Assembly: GCF_037969875.1 (NCBI RefSeq)
Contig: NZ_CP150218.1
Coordinates: 186,001-250,000, forward strand
Length of the DNA stretch: 64,000 nucleotides
Source of the DNA: Paenibacillus sp. FSL R7-0337
GTDB lineage: Bacteria > Bacillota > Bacilli > Paenibacillales > Paenibacillaceae
Reading direction: 5' to 3'
Shown: positions 7,566-16,043 of the stretch, piece by piece
How the letters are laid out: every line of letters starts with the position of its first letter
Numbering within the stretch: the stretch's first letter is position 1
Notes under the pieces: generated by a model
Seen by the model: only the letters and a program-made list of their open reading frames with translations
Told to the model about the DNA's origin: nothing
The model's database searches: none
Position numbers and translations under genes: made by a program

Positions 7566-8432
7566 TTGGCGAGGGACACTGAACAATTTCAGGTGCTGCG
7601 GGTGATTGGGAATAATGTCGTGATGGTAGAGGGCGGCAAGAAGAGCAAGGAATATGTAATTATCGGCAAGGGCATCGGGTTTGCGCTTAAGGATACGGGT
7701 GTTATTGATTCGGATGATCCCCGGATTGAAAAGCTGTTTCGGCTGGAGGACCGGGAGGAATGGAGTCAGTATCAGATTCTGCTGGAGGATATTGATCCCA
7801 AAGTCATGAAGATCACGGATGAGATTATCTCTGATATCGCCCGTGAGTTTTCCGGCAAGTTAAACGACAAGATCTATTTGGCGCTCCCCAGCCATATCCA
7901 ATTCACCATCTTCCGCTTGCGCAGCGGGATGGACATTGTGAATCCATTCCTGGAGGAGACCCGGATGACGTTCCCCAAGGAATTTGAGATCGCTTCCAAG
8001 GCGGCTGAGAAGATCAGCGAAGGCTTTGAAGTGCAGATTCCTGAAGACGAGGTCGGTTTCCTTACTTACCACGTCTATTCTGCGGTCAGCAATGTGCCGG
8101 TGGGCCAGCTCGTGAAGGCCTCCAACATTGTCAGCGAGCTGATGGAGATGATCCGCAGTGAGCGCAAGATCCGCTTCGAGCAGGGCAGTATGAATCATGT
8201 CCGGCTGATGGTCCACTTGAGATTCTCGATTGAACGGATTCTGCAGGGTTCGCTTATCGACAATCCTTTTGTGAAGCATATTAAGAAGGAATTCAAGGAT
8301 GAATACAAGCTCGCACACAGGATGGGCACATTCATGCAGGGCAAGCTCAGTGTAGACGTACCCGAAGAAGAAATCTGCTTCCTGGCTATGCATCTGCACC
8401 GGCTGTTCCAGACCATAGAGAAGAATAAATAG
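7566..8432 (+). CDS. glcT: transcriptional antiterminator GlcT
   Basis: 288 residues. An N-terminal CAT RNA-binding domain (residues ~1-60, QVLRVIGNNVVMVEGG and IGKGIGF) is followed by two PTS regulation domains, PRD1 (~65-170) and PRD2 (~172-285, ending CFLAMHLHRLF). Family knowledge: GlcT is inactivated by EIIGlc-dependent phosphorylation of PRD histidines when glucose is absent, and binds RAT RNA when glucose is taken up. The start is TTG 7566, seven bases after AAGGAGG; a TTG 39 bases upstream lacks a ribosome site. Its targets crr and ptsG are in the same transcript. The leader hairpin lies before glcT itself, so the operon is probably autoregulated. Confidence 0.92.
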   Translation: MARDTEQFQVLRVIGNNVVMVEGGKKSKEYVIIGKGIGFALKDTGVIDSDDPRIEKLFRLEDREEWSQYQILLEDIDPKVMKITDEIISDIAREFSGKLNDKIYLALPSHIQFTIFRLRSGMDIVNPFLEETRMTFPKEFEIASKAAEKISEGFEVQIPEDEVGFLTYHVYSAVSNVPVGQLVKASNIVSELMEMIRSERKIRFEQGSMNHVRLMVHLRFSIERILQGSLIDNPFVKHIKKEFKDEYKLAHRMGTFMQGKLSVDVPEEEICFLAMHLHRLFQTIEKNK

Positions 8433-8453
8433 CAGCGGCAAGGAGTGAGTTTT

Positions 8454-8972
8454 ATGTTTTCGAGATGGAAAGCCAAAAAAGAAGAGAAACCTACTGAGGC
8501 GGTAACCCGCCTGGAGATATATGCTCCGGTCAGCGGACAGTCCGTACCGTTAACGGAAGTGCCGGATGAGACCTTTGCTGGTGGGCATATGGGCCAAGGC
8601 ATCGCCATAGAACCTATAGAGGGACGTTTAACGGCACCTTTTGACGGGAAAATTGCGCATGTGGTCAAAACTAATCACGCTCTAATCCTGGAGCATGCCT
8701 CCGGGCTACAGCTGCTGATGCACATTGGAATTGATACGGTCAGCTTGCGGGGAGAGGGCTTCATCAGCCATATTGCCACCGGAGATGAAGTGCAGGCAGG
8801 GCAGACGCTGATCGAATTCGATCTGGAGGCGATCCGGGCTGCGGGCTACCGTACCATTACTCCAGTGATAGTAACTAGTAACGGGGAGGAAACCCCGGAG
8901 GTGAATTGTCATTACGGCCAGGTTACGGCAGGAACGAGCAGTATTCTTACCACAGCAGCTTCACAGCTATAG
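8454..8972 (+). CDS. crr: glucose PTS enzyme IIA component
   Basis: 172 residues, a stand-alone IIA-Glc domain. LEIYAPVSGQSVPLTEVPDE, ALILEHASG and LLMHIGIDTVSL are family signatures. The active-site histidine is His90 (in MHIGIDT), helped by His75 (in KTNHALI), the same spacing as in E. coli IIA-Glc. It takes phosphate from HPr and passes it to the IIB domain of PtsG. ATG 8454 was chosen because AAGGAG sits eight bases before it; the GTG at 8445 overlaps that ribosome site. In B. subtilis this domain is fused to the end of PtsG; here it is a separate gene upstream of ptsG. Confidence 0.93.
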   Translation: MFSRWKAKKEEKPTEAVTRLEIYAPVSGQSVPLTEVPDETFAGGHMGQGIAIEPIEGRLTAPFDGKIAHVVKTNHALILEHASGLQLLMHIGIDTVSLRGEGFISHIATGDEVQAGQTLIEFDLEAIRAAGYRTITPVIVTSNGEETPEVNCHYGQVTAGTSSILTTAASQL

Positions 8973-9013
8973 AACATACACTAATAATATGAAACCAGGG
9001 GGATGATTTCATT

Positions 9014-10468
9014 ATGTTGGCTTTTCTACAGAAGTTAGGGAAATCTCTGATGCTTCCAGTGGCAACTTTACCGGCGGCAGCCATTCTGCAAGGGTTCGGA
9101 CTGATTAATTATGAGAAGGATTTCCATCTGGGCAGTACCGTAGGGGGATTCCTTAACCAGTATGTGGCTCCTTTTCTGAATGCGGGTGCGGGTGCAATCT
9201 TCGGTAATCTGGCGCTGATTTTTGCAATAGGGGTAGCGATCGGGTTCGCAGGTGATGCGGTTGCCGCGCTGTCAGCCCTGATTGCTTATCAGGTGCTGGA
9301 CAGTATTCTTAAGGTGCTTCCAGCCCAAATGCCATTCATCGCCGATGATGTGAAGCTGAATATGGGCGTGCTGGGCGGGATTTTTGCCGGAGCCTGGGCT
9401 GCTTACCTCTACAAGAAATATCATAATATTAAAATGCCGGACTGGCTTGGCTTCTTCGCAGGCAAACGCTTCGTACCCATTATTACCGCTATCACCACCA
9501 TGATTCTCGCAGTGCTGTTCGGCATGATCTGGAGCCCGATTCAGGATGTCATCAGTGACTTCGGTACCTGGGTTGTTGGTCTCGGCGGTGCAGGGGCATT
9601 TGTATTCGGGACGGCTAACCGTCTGCTGCTTCCGTTCGGCCTGCATCATGTAATCAACGCTATCGCCTGGTTCCAGCTCGGTGATTTCACGAACGCTGCA
9701 GGGGATATTGTTCACGGAGATCTGACACGCTTCTTCGCCGGAGATAAGACTGCGGGAATGTTCATGACAGGCTTCTTCCCGATTATGATGTTCGCTATGC
9801 CGGGCGCAGCCCTGGCATTCATTCATACAGCCAAACCGTCGAAACGCAAAATGGTCGCGTCCATCTTCATCGGATCGGCGATTGCTTCCTTCCTGACGGG
9901 AATCACGGAGCCGCTGGAATTCTCCTTCATGTTCCTCGCACCGCTGCTGTATCTGGTACACGCTTTGCTGACGGGTTTTGCCGGATTCCTAATGTATGTG
10001 CTGGATGTGAAGCTCGGGTTCGGATTCTCTGCCGGGCTCATTGATTACCTGCTTAACATGAAGCAGTCCACCAATGCGTGGGTGCTGATTCCAGTCGGGC
10101 TTGGCTTCTTCGTCCTCTACTATGTGTTATTCCGGTTCATTATCGTCAAGTTCAACCTCAAAACTCCAGGACGCGAGGATGAGACGGAAGAGGACCTGAT
10201 TGATCTGTCCAAGAGTGGTACAACGGTGTCGTCCTCTTCCAGAGCCGCCAAGATCCTGGAGAACATCGGCGGTCCTGCGAATATCCGCAGCATCGATGCC
10301 TGTATTACCCGCTTGCGTCTTAACGTAAATGATGACAAGGCGGTTAAGGATTCCGCACTCAAGCAGCTTGGTGCTTCCGGTGTGATGAGACTCGGTCAGG
10401 GCGCCGTACAGATTGTGTTCGGCCCGCAGTCCGAGCAGCTCAAGGATGATATCAAGAAACTGATGTAG
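9014..10468 (+). CDS. ptsG: glucose-family PTS enzyme IICB
   Basis: 484 residues. The IIC membrane domain (~1-385) begins LQKLGKSLMLPVATLPAAAI and contains GFAGDAVAALSALIAYQ, LHHVINAIAWFQLGDF and ITEPLEFSFMFLAPLLY, the sugar-binding loop with the conserved Glu. A linker leads to the IIB domain (~400-484) whose phospho-accepting Cys430 lies in IRSIDACITRLR. No IIA domain follows, in line with the separate crr gene. Order IIC-IIB and the loop motif place it in the glucose/N-acetylglucosamine class; glucose is the likely substrate because of glcT next to it, but GlcNAc cannot be ruled out. Ends at a terminator. Confidence 0.9.
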   Translation: MLAFLQKLGKSLMLPVATLPAAAILQGFGLINYEKDFHLGSTVGGFLNQYVAPFLNAGAGAIFGNLALIFAIGVAIGFAGDAVAALSALIAYQVLDSILKVLPAQMPFIADDVKLNMGVLGGIFAGAWAAYLYKKYHNIKMPDWLGFFAGKRFVPIITAITTMILAVLFGMIWSPIQDVISDFGTWVVGLGGAGAFVFGTANRLLLPFGLHHVINAIAWFQLGDFTNAAGDIVHGDLTRFFAGDKTAGMFMTGFFPIMMFAMPGAALAFIHTAKPSKRKMVASIFIGSAIASFLTGITEPLEFSFMFLAPLLYLVHALLTGFAGFLMYVLDVKLGFGFSAGLIDYLLNMKQSTNAWVLIPVGLGFFVLYYVLFRFIIVKFNLKTPGREDETEEDLIDLSKSGTTVSSSSRAAKILENIGGPANIRSIDACITRLRLNVNDDKAVKDSALKQLGASGVMRLGQGAVQIVFGPQSEQLKDDIKKLM

Positions 10469-10506
10469 CTTCAAGAAGGTCAACAGAGCAGAATAGCTTT
10501 TCCTGG

Positions 10507-10536
10507 CAGGCATCCTTCGCGGGGTGTCTGTTTTTT
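10507..10536 (+). terminator. terminator of the glcT-crr-ptsG operon
   Basis: CAGGCATCC with GGGTGTCTG (two G-T pairs), a short TTCGC loop and six T. Confidence 0.8.
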
Positions 10537-10557
10537 GCTCATTCGTTCGCTTGCTCC

Positions 10558-11262
10558 CTATCGGCCTACGTTGATCACCTTGCGGACCCAAGTCGGCTCG
10601 TTGCCTGCCGCACGTAGCAGGCAATCGGCACAGGCAGCATAAGGCAGCGCCTGGAGCGGATGTATGCGGGCCAATGGGCCAGCCGTATAATTAGAAGAAC
10701 TCTGTGCGTATTTAAGCACGGATGCCCGTACGATCACCCAGTCCAATCCGCTGCGCATTACTGCTTGTTCAGCGGCTGCCTTATCCTCAATCGCTTTGCG
10801 GAAAATGCGGCGCATCAAGCGGACAGCCCAGCGGTTGACGAGTGACAACTCCCTTCCGTCACTCAGATTAATCCCGCTCTGCATCACCAGCCGCTGAACT
10901 CCATGATGCTGACAGGCTGCAAGGATATTTGGAATTCCTTCTGACATGACGGTACCCGGCGAGAAGTTGGCCGCCATGACATTTTTGCCTGCCTTAAGAT
11001 TTACCAGGCCCTTCTTGCCGGCAGCATCCGGGGAGACGTTGCTTGGAGGACCAATACAACTGATGACCGCTTCGCTTCCGGCAAGGGCCCCAATCATGCT
11101 GGAATTGTCGAATACATCCCCTTGCCGGATCGTAAGCCCAGTTGCAGGGGAGAGTGCCTATGGTCTGCGTACCACAGCTATAACCTCATGTCCCGCTGCA
11201 AGTGCCTGCTCCATTACTTTTCTTCCCGTTCCTCCAGTGGCTCCGATAATTGCAATTTTCAT
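10558..11262 (-). pseudogene. NAD(P)-binding NmrA/SDR-like reductase interrupted by an amber codon
   Basis: Read from ATG 11262 the frame begins MKIAIIGATGGTGRKVMEQA, a Rossmann dinucleotide motif (GATGGTG), then reaches VVRRP and an in-frame TAG at codon 35 (11158-11160). The same frame then continues without shift to 10558 with typical NmrA-like content (QGDVFDNSSM, AVISCIGPPS, RLVMQSGIN, SGLDWVIVRAS, DCLLRAA). Homologues I remember have Glu at that position, so GAG to TAG is a plausible single change. No frameshift is present. The downstream part could start again at 11097 (ATG) but would lack the cofactor motif. It is divergent from a TetR regulator that probably controls it. Confidence 0.8.
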
Positions 11263-11286
11263 TATGATATTCTCCTTTTAATGCAC

Positions 11287-11381
11287 AGTCGTGAATTAGT
11301 AAGCATGTATGTATAATAATAAGCAGAACAAGAATCGATACAAGTCTTAAAAAGCCTGATTCTGTGCATTAATTCACGACT
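11287..11381. promoter_or_regulatory. 12-bp inverted repeat, candidate TetR operator
   Basis: AGTCGTGAATTA at 11287-11298 recurs inverted at 11370-11381 (TAATTCACGACT), 71 bp apart, in the divergent spacer between the broken reductase and the TetR gene. Both arms also lie next to TGCACAG/CTGTGCA words. Confidence 0.6.
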
Positions 11382-11427
11382 TCAATGGAATTGTGCAGTA
11401 ATCTGCAGGAAAGCTGGTGAGGACAGA

Positions 11428-11991
11428 GTGGTAAAGATCGACCGGAGAATACGCAAGTCCCAGGAAGCCTTAAAAAAGGCTGTTATTGAGCTGATGCTGG
11501 AGAAGGATTTTGATCAAATTACAATACAGGACATTGCCGATAGAGCGGATGTCAGCCGCAGAACCCTTTATCTTCACTACACAGACAAATTTGATCTTCT
11601 GGACAAGCTTATAGAAGAGCATATCGGCAACATACGCGAAATCTGCGAAAGTTCAGATGATGCCGCCGGATATACCGAGATGGGCTTAGTGTGGTTTGAA
11701 TATTTTGAGCAGCATTCGATGTTCTTCTCTGTGCTGCTGGGGAGTAAAGGCAGCGTGTTTTTCCGCGGACGGTTTCTTGAATTCTTCCTCGGGGAGCTAG
11801 AGAAGGATAAGAGCCTGTCCGGAGGGAGCGGCAAGGATTCAGCGGTCATCAAAAATGTAGACATCCAGTTTTTGGGATCGGCAATCGTTGGGGTAGTGGA
11901 ATGGTGGTTCAAGAATGCAAAGCCGCTCCCTCCAGACGTAATGGCGCAGCGGATCGGGAACTTGCTGGAGAGAAATCTTGAGGCAAGGTGA
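11428..11991 (+). CDS. TetR-family transcriptional regulator
   Basis: 187 residues. The N-terminal helix-turn-helix (residues ~10-55) reads IRKSQEALKKAVIELMLEKD, then FDQITIQDIADRADVSRRTLYLHYTDKFDLLD. The C-terminal ligand domain carries VEWWFKNAKPLPPDVMAQRI, typical of a Firmicutes TetR subgroup. It starts with GTG 11428 after TGAGGA. It is divergent from the interrupted NmrA-like reductase, with an inverted repeat in the shared spacer, so local and self regulation is the simplest reading. The inducer is unknown. Confidence 0.85.
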   Translation: MVKIDRRIRKSQEALKKAVIELMLEKDFDQITIQDIADRADVSRRTLYLHYTDKFDLLDKLIEEHIGNIREICESSDDAAGYTEMGLVWFEYFEQHSMFFSVLLGSKGSVFFRGRFLEFFLGELEKDKSLSGGSGKDSAVIKNVDIQFLGSAIVGVVEWWFKNAKPLPPDVMAQRIGNLLERNLEAR

Positions 11992-12052
11992 TACAAATCC
12001 GCCCCAGCCTTCGTCTTACTTATAGCTGCAGCGGATAAGGAGGATTTACCTA

Positions 12053-12568
12053 ATGAATATTCCGGAATCAGACCCATACAAATTAATTTTTTATGAGCAT
12101 TACCCGAGCGTGCGGCGCAAGCTGGCGGCACTTGTGAGGGACGAGAGTGCTGCCGATGATCTGGCACAGGAGGTTTTTATCAGACTCTACCGGAATCCGC
12201 CGGATGATCCGGCGGCTGTGGGAGCGTGGCTGCATAGAGTACTTACTCGGATCGGATATGATTATCTGAACCAGCGGGTGAGAGAGCGGCGGCTGATCAA
12301 CAAGCAGGAGCTGTTATATGATGCGGGGGCTTCTGCTCCTACAGGGGAAGAAGTAGTCCTCAGCAAGCTGGATCAGGAAGATGTGCGGAGCTGGCTGGAG
12401 GATCTTCCTCAGCGGGACCGGCAAGCCCTGCTGCTTAAGTATTCGGGCTACAGCTACGCAGAGATCGCCGTGGAGCTGGGAGTGAGGCCGCCGGTGGTCG
12501 GAACCCTGTTAAGCCGGGCGACAGCCAAACTGAAACACCATGCGGTGAAATCCATTCCGCAAGAATAA
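12053..12568 (+). CDS. ECF-type RNA polymerase sigma factor
   Basis: 171 residues. Region 2 (~10-75) contains SAADDLAQEVFIRLYRNP and WLHRVLTRIGYDYL; region 4 (~115-165) contains LEDLPQRDRQALLLKYSGYS and YAEIAVELGVRPPVVGTLLSRA. There is no region 1 or 3, as in ECF factors. An AGGAGG site precedes ATG 12053. The next gene is a single-pass membrane protein in the anti-sigma position, followed by two ABC genes with overlapping starts, so the unit is likely a cell-envelope-responsive sigma operon driving its own exporter. The target promoter is not evident from sequence. Confidence 0.88.
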   Translation: MNIPESDPYKLIFYEHYPSVRRKLAALVRDESAADDLAQEVFIRLYRNPPDDPAAVGAWLHRVLTRIGYDYLNQRVRERRLINKQELLYDAGASAPTGEEVVLSKLDQEDVRSWLEDLPQRDRQALLLKYSGYSYAEIAVELGVRPPVVGTLLSRATAKLKHHAVKSIPQE

Positions 12569-12591
12569 TGAGATCCGGGAGGAAAGAAACC

Positions 12592-13722
12592 ATGAATAGA
12601 GCAAACGGGCAGATACAGCCCCAGAGCACAGATGAAGCCTGGGCTAAATTACAGAAGAAGCTGGAAGACGAGCCGGTCAATCCGGTGTGGGCTACATGGG
12701 GCAAGCAAGATACCCTTCTAGAGGAACAAGCTGCCAAGACTGACAGATCAGATAGAACAGAATTGGCAGCAGACGAAGTGCTTCCGGCAGCAACGGCGGA
12801 TAACCTTGCAGCAGCGGAGCCATTGCAGAATACAGGGCGGAAGTCACGCCGGCCTATGATGAGCCGTAGCCGCAAGTGGGCCGCAGCGGCAGCAGGCGTA
12901 GCGATTTTTGCAGCAATTCTGGCTACTCCGGTAGGGAATACAGCGATGGCAGCCCTGCTGAACCAGTTCAAGATGCAGGAGGCTACAGTTGTTGAAGAAG
13001 GCGATCTGCGAGATATGTTCTATCAGATAACAGAGAATGGAAATGACCGCAATATCGAGAAATCCCTTGAGGCCTTCGGCGACGTCTCCATCACGAATGG
13101 TGAGGTAAAGGAGAATATTGCCCTTAAGGATATCCAAGGCTTGCTGGGCTACGAGCCGCTGAAGGGGGCCGTTATGGATTCCGTCAAGTTTGTTCGGGTA
13201 AGCGGCTCCCATGATATCACACTGAACCTGAAGGTGGACGAAGTGAATAAGGCACTGAAACGTCTGGGCTCGGACAATCTGCTGCCTGCATCTGTAGATG
13301 GCAAGCCGATCACGCTTCATATCCCCGAGCAGGTGAATTACGATCTGGGCAGCGATCAACACTGGGGGGCCTTGTCACAGATGAACACACCTGTCGTTAC
13401 TGTAGATCCTTCTGTGGATCTGGACGAAGCGGTTGATGCCGTTGTGAACTTCCCGCTGATTCCCGACAATCTGCGGAGTAGTCTGCAGAAGAGCCGGATC
13501 TTGTCCGGCGATCTGCCGATGCCGCTGATTAAGGGCAATCATGATGAACAGATTACGGTGGCTGGTACGCCGGTGATTCTTACTGAAATGAAGTACAGTA
13601 ACGGCAACAGCTATACGGCTGTCTGGGTGAAAAAGGGGCAGCTTCTGCAGTTTTACGGCGGAGATATCTATCCTGACCGTGAGCAGTTCATTCAGAAGGT
13701 ACAGGAGTTGATCACACAATGA
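12592..13722 (+). CDS. single-pass membrane protein, candidate anti-sigma factor
   Basis: 376 residues from ATG 12592 (GGGAGG eight bases upstream). The alternative ATG at 12568 overlaps the sigma gene stop and has no ribosome site. Residues ~1-90 are hydrophilic and presumably cytoplasmic, with an aromatic/charged stretch DEAWAKLQKKLEDEPVNPVW. One TM segment (~95-115, KWAAAAAGVAIFAAILATPVG) is followed by a ~260-residue extracytoplasmic region ending with a small domain (SYTAVWVKKGQLLQFYGGDI) resembling the DUF4367 type seen in sigma-operon membrane proteins. I see no zinc-binding anti-sigma motif. Role inferred from position and topology: sequester the sigma factor until an envelope signal is sensed. 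Confidence 0.65.
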   Translation: MNRANGQIQPQSTDEAWAKLQKKLEDEPVNPVWATWGKQDTLLEEQAAKTDRSDRTELAADEVLPAATADNLAAAEPLQNTGRKSRRPMMSRSRKWAAAAAGVAIFAAILATPVGNTAMAALLNQFKMQEATVVEEGDLRDMFYQITENGNDRNIEKSLEAFGDVSITNGEVKENIALKDIQGLLGYEPLKGAVMDSVKFVRVSGSHDITLNLKVDEVNKALKRLGSDNLLPASVDGKPITLHIPEQVNYDLGSDQHWGALSQMNTPVVTVDPSVDLDEAVDAVVNFPLIPDNLRSSLQKSRILSGDLPMPLIKGNHDEQITVAGTPVILTEMKYSNGNSYTAVWVKKGQLLQFYGGDIYPDREQFIQKVQELITQ

Positions 13723-14711
13723 GCAGTATCCCTGCGATTGATGCGAACGCCTTGACCAAAGCTTATCCGAACGGGCGCGGTTGCCGGGATGTTACCTTGA
13801 CTGTAGGGAAAGGGGAAGCCTTCGGCTTCCTCGGCCCCAATGGTGCCGGCAAGAGTACTTTTGTCAAAATGCTGGTCGGACTCATCTCACCAACAAGCGG
13901 CCATGCTTCCATCCTGGGCCATCCGCTGGGTTCAATGGAAGCCAAAATGAAGATTGGCTATTTGCCGGAGCTGTACCGTTACCAGGATTGGCTGACCGGT
14001 GAAGAGGTGGTTAGGCTTCATGCCAAGCTGTGCCGGATTCCCAAATCCGTCATGGACCAGAGAATTCCTCAGCTCCTGCAGGAGGTAGGCATCGGGCTGC
14101 GCGGGAGGGACCGGGTCAAGCATTATTCCAAGGGAATGCAGCAGCGGCTGGGTCTTGCGTGTGCGCTGGTGAATGACCCGGAGATTCTATTCCTGGATGA
14201 ACCCTCCTCAGCCCTTGATCCCATCGGGAGAATGGAAGTGCGGAAGATTCTGCAGCGGCTGAAGGAACGGGGAATTACTATTTTTCTCAACTCTCATTTA
14301 CTTGAGGACGTTGAAGTGCTGTGCGACCGGATGGCTCTGCTGAGTAACGGAGCGGTCCTGCGGCACGGCAAAGTAGCGGAAATGCTGAATAAACGGACAA
14401 GCTGGCATTTCAAGGTGGGCGGATACACGCCTTTTTTGCTGTCCTGGCTTAATGAGCATACAGGGCTATCCATCCGGCAATCCATGCCTGCGGCGGGTAA
14501 ATCGGGCTATGATCCGGCACAGGAGGAGTCAGATTCAAGCGTCGTGTGGCTTGCGGCGGAGCTGGATCATGAGGAACAGGCAGGCTGGCTGAACGGGCTG
14601 ATGGTGGAGCAGGGGATGACGCTGTACCAGGTGAGCCGCCAGACTGAACGGCTGGAGGATTGGTTCATGGATGCGGTAGCCGGGCTTAGTCATAGGGGGG
14701 AGAAGGAATGA
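13719..14711 (+). CDS. ABC transporter ATP-binding protein of the sigma operon
   Basis: 330 residues. Walker A GPNGAGKST, signature HYSKGMQQRL, Walker B ILFLDEPSSALDP and the H-loop in FLNSHLLEDVEVL are intact. It belongs to the NatA/BcrA-like ABC-2 class. The C-terminal ~100 residues form the variable accessory region of such ATPases. ATG overlaps the preceding stop (ATGA), showing translational coupling with the anti-sigma gene. It pairs with the permease that follows. Export of a peptide, antibiotic or lipid is the family-level expectation; the substrate is unknown. Confidence 0.9.
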   Translation: MSSIPAIDANALTKAYPNGRGCRDVTLTVGKGEAFGFLGPNGAGKSTFVKMLVGLISPTSGHASILGHPLGSMEAKMKIGYLPELYRYQDWLTGEEVVRLHAKLCRIPKSVMDQRIPQLLQEVGIGLRGRDRVKHYSKGMQQRLGLACALVNDPEILFLDEPSSALDPIGRMEVRKILQRLKERGITIFLNSHLLEDVEVLCDRMALLSNGAVLRHGKVAEMLNKRTSWHFKVGGYTPFLLSWLNEHTGLSIRQSMPAAGKSGYDPAQEESDSSVVWLAAELDHEEQAGWLNGLMVEQGMTLYQVSRQTERLEDWFMDAVAGLSHRGEKE

Positions 14712-15589
14712 GAACCATACTGGCAATGACCTGGAAGGAAATGCTGCGCAAAAAAGTGATGCTGCTAACCCTCCTGCTGACTCTGGTGTTCCTGATTGCC
14801 TTCTGGTTCGTGGCCGATACCGTGGGAATGAACGATCAGGGGGCCGGAACGCTGGGAAATGGCAGCGGGTTGTTCATGCAGTACATGAACGGCGCTTTTA
14901 TTCTGAGTCTGGGCTTCTTCTTCGGCGCATTCGTTATTGCCTTTCTGGCGATCTTCAGCTCCTTCTCGGTGATTGCCGGTGAAGCGGAGCAGGGGGTCAT
15001 GCAGGCTCTGTTACCCCGGCCGCTGCCGCGCTGGAAATGGTATCTTGGCCGCTGGCTGGGCTTCGTCACGCTGGGAACGATCTATGCCCTCATTCTGTTC
15101 ACTGCGATTCTGCTGATTACAAGTGCCCACGCGAATGTTCCTAGAGATGCAGTCGTGCTTGCGAAGTCATTCCTGCTGTTCGCCTCTGTAGTTCCCTTGT
15201 TAATCTCCGTATCCATGCTGGGTTCAGGATTATTCTCGGCGCTTGGCAACGGTGTGTTCATGACGATGCTCTACGGGGCGGGATTTCTCGGAGGGATGGT
15301 AGATAAGCTTAGCGGGTCGCTGAGACTGGAGGACGACGGACTGAAGGTGCTGAATAATCTGACCGGAATGATCTCGATGATTATGCCCGCAGATACCTTG
15401 CAGCGCCGAATGACTGTCGAGCTGTTCAGTTTACAGGATATGAATGGTATGGTGTCGATGGATAGCGGGGCGCTTAGTCTCATGAATTTCAATTCATTTC
15501 CGTCTAATACCTTTGTCGTATACGCTGTAATCTATACTGTGGTTATCTTTGGGCTGGGACTTCTGCGCTTTCAGCGTAAGGATCTGTAG
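14708..15589 (+). CDS. ABC-2 type permease of the sigma operon
   Basis: 293 residues with about six hydrophobic segments (~18-38, ~64-90, ~115-140, ~150-175, ~178-200, ~265-290). The N-terminus WKEMLRKKVMLLTLLLTLVF and the EAEQGVMQALLPRPLPRWKWYLGRW loop after TM2 are typical of ABC-2 permeases. ATG 14708 overlaps the ATPase stop (ATGA). One ATPase and one permease gene suggest a homodimeric or 2+2 exporter. Confidence 0.87.
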   Translation: MRTILAMTWKEMLRKKVMLLTLLLTLVFLIAFWFVADTVGMNDQGAGTLGNGSGLFMQYMNGAFILSLGFFFGAFVIAFLAIFSSFSVIAGEAEQGVMQALLPRPLPRWKWYLGRWLGFVTLGTIYALILFTAILLITSAHANVPRDAVVLAKSFLLFASVVPLLISVSMLGSGLFSALGNGVFMTMLYGAGFLGGMVDKLSGSLRLEDDGLKVLNNLTGMISMIMPADTLQRRMTVELFSLQDMNGMVSMDSGALSLMNFNSFPSNTFVVYAVIYTVVIFGLGLLRFQRKDL

Positions 15590-15610
15590 GAATCAGGCCG
15601 TGCATACTTT

Positions 15611-15669
15611 AAAAAACAAACAAAGCAGCGCCCCGAAGGTTCCTGTTCAGGAGCTTCAAGGGCGCTGCT
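15611..15669 (-). terminator. terminator of the hxlR-family gene
   Basis: AGCAGCGCCC (15624-15633) and GGGCGCTGCT (15660-15669) form the outer stem; on the minus strand it is followed by TTTGTTTGTTTTTT. It also lies just after the plus-strand ABC permease but lacks a T run on that strand. Confidence 0.75.
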
Positions 15670-15687
15670 TCGCGTGCCGTGCGGGAA

Positions 15688-16014
15688 TCATTTGCTCACG
15701 CCGATCTCGATCCAGTCCGTTGACCAGTTACCGATCTCTCCTAGAATGGGAGCGAGGGCCGTACCTTTATCGGTTAACGAATACTCAATTCGTACGGGCA
15801 TCTCAGGGTATACAGTACGCTGTATGATCCCCTCAGCCTCCATTTCCTTTAACCGGTCTGACAAGACCTTTCCGCTAAGGTTGGACAAGCAATGCTCAAT
15901 TTCTCCGAACCGGCGCGGACCATCCATCAGGACGAACACGATCAGGGCGACCCACCGCTTACTAAGCACATCTACCGCTTTCTCAAACCGCGGGCACATC
16001 TCAAAATCATTCAT
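15688..16014 (-). CDS. HxlR-family transcriptional regulator
   Basis: 108 residues from ATG 16014, which has GAGGTGAT a few bases upstream; a start at 16035 is possible but lacks a ribosome site. MCPRFEKAVDVLSKRWVALI (Cys near the N-terminus), then GPRRFGEIEHCLSNLSGKVLSDRLKEME and VRIEYSLTDKGTAL, is the winged-helix HxlR pattern. The Cys of MCPRF is the redox- or electrophile-sensing residue in some family members (HypR, YodB); another Cys sits in EHCL. It is divergent from ribA, with palindromic sequences between the two genes. Confidence 0.9.
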   Translation of the reverse strand: MNDFEMCPRFEKAVDVLSKRWVALIVFVLMDGPRRFGEIEHCLSNLSGKVLSDRLKEMEAEGIIQRTVYPEMPVRIEYSLTDKGTALAPILGEIGNWSTDWIEIGVSK

Positions 16015-16043
16015 AAGGATCACCTCAGCATTCATTATATCAT

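Noticed and set aside
11097..11097. Reading the reductase as a normal gene starting at ATG 11097
   Set aside because: This would remove the dinucleotide-binding motif that is present in the same frame upstream of the amber codon.
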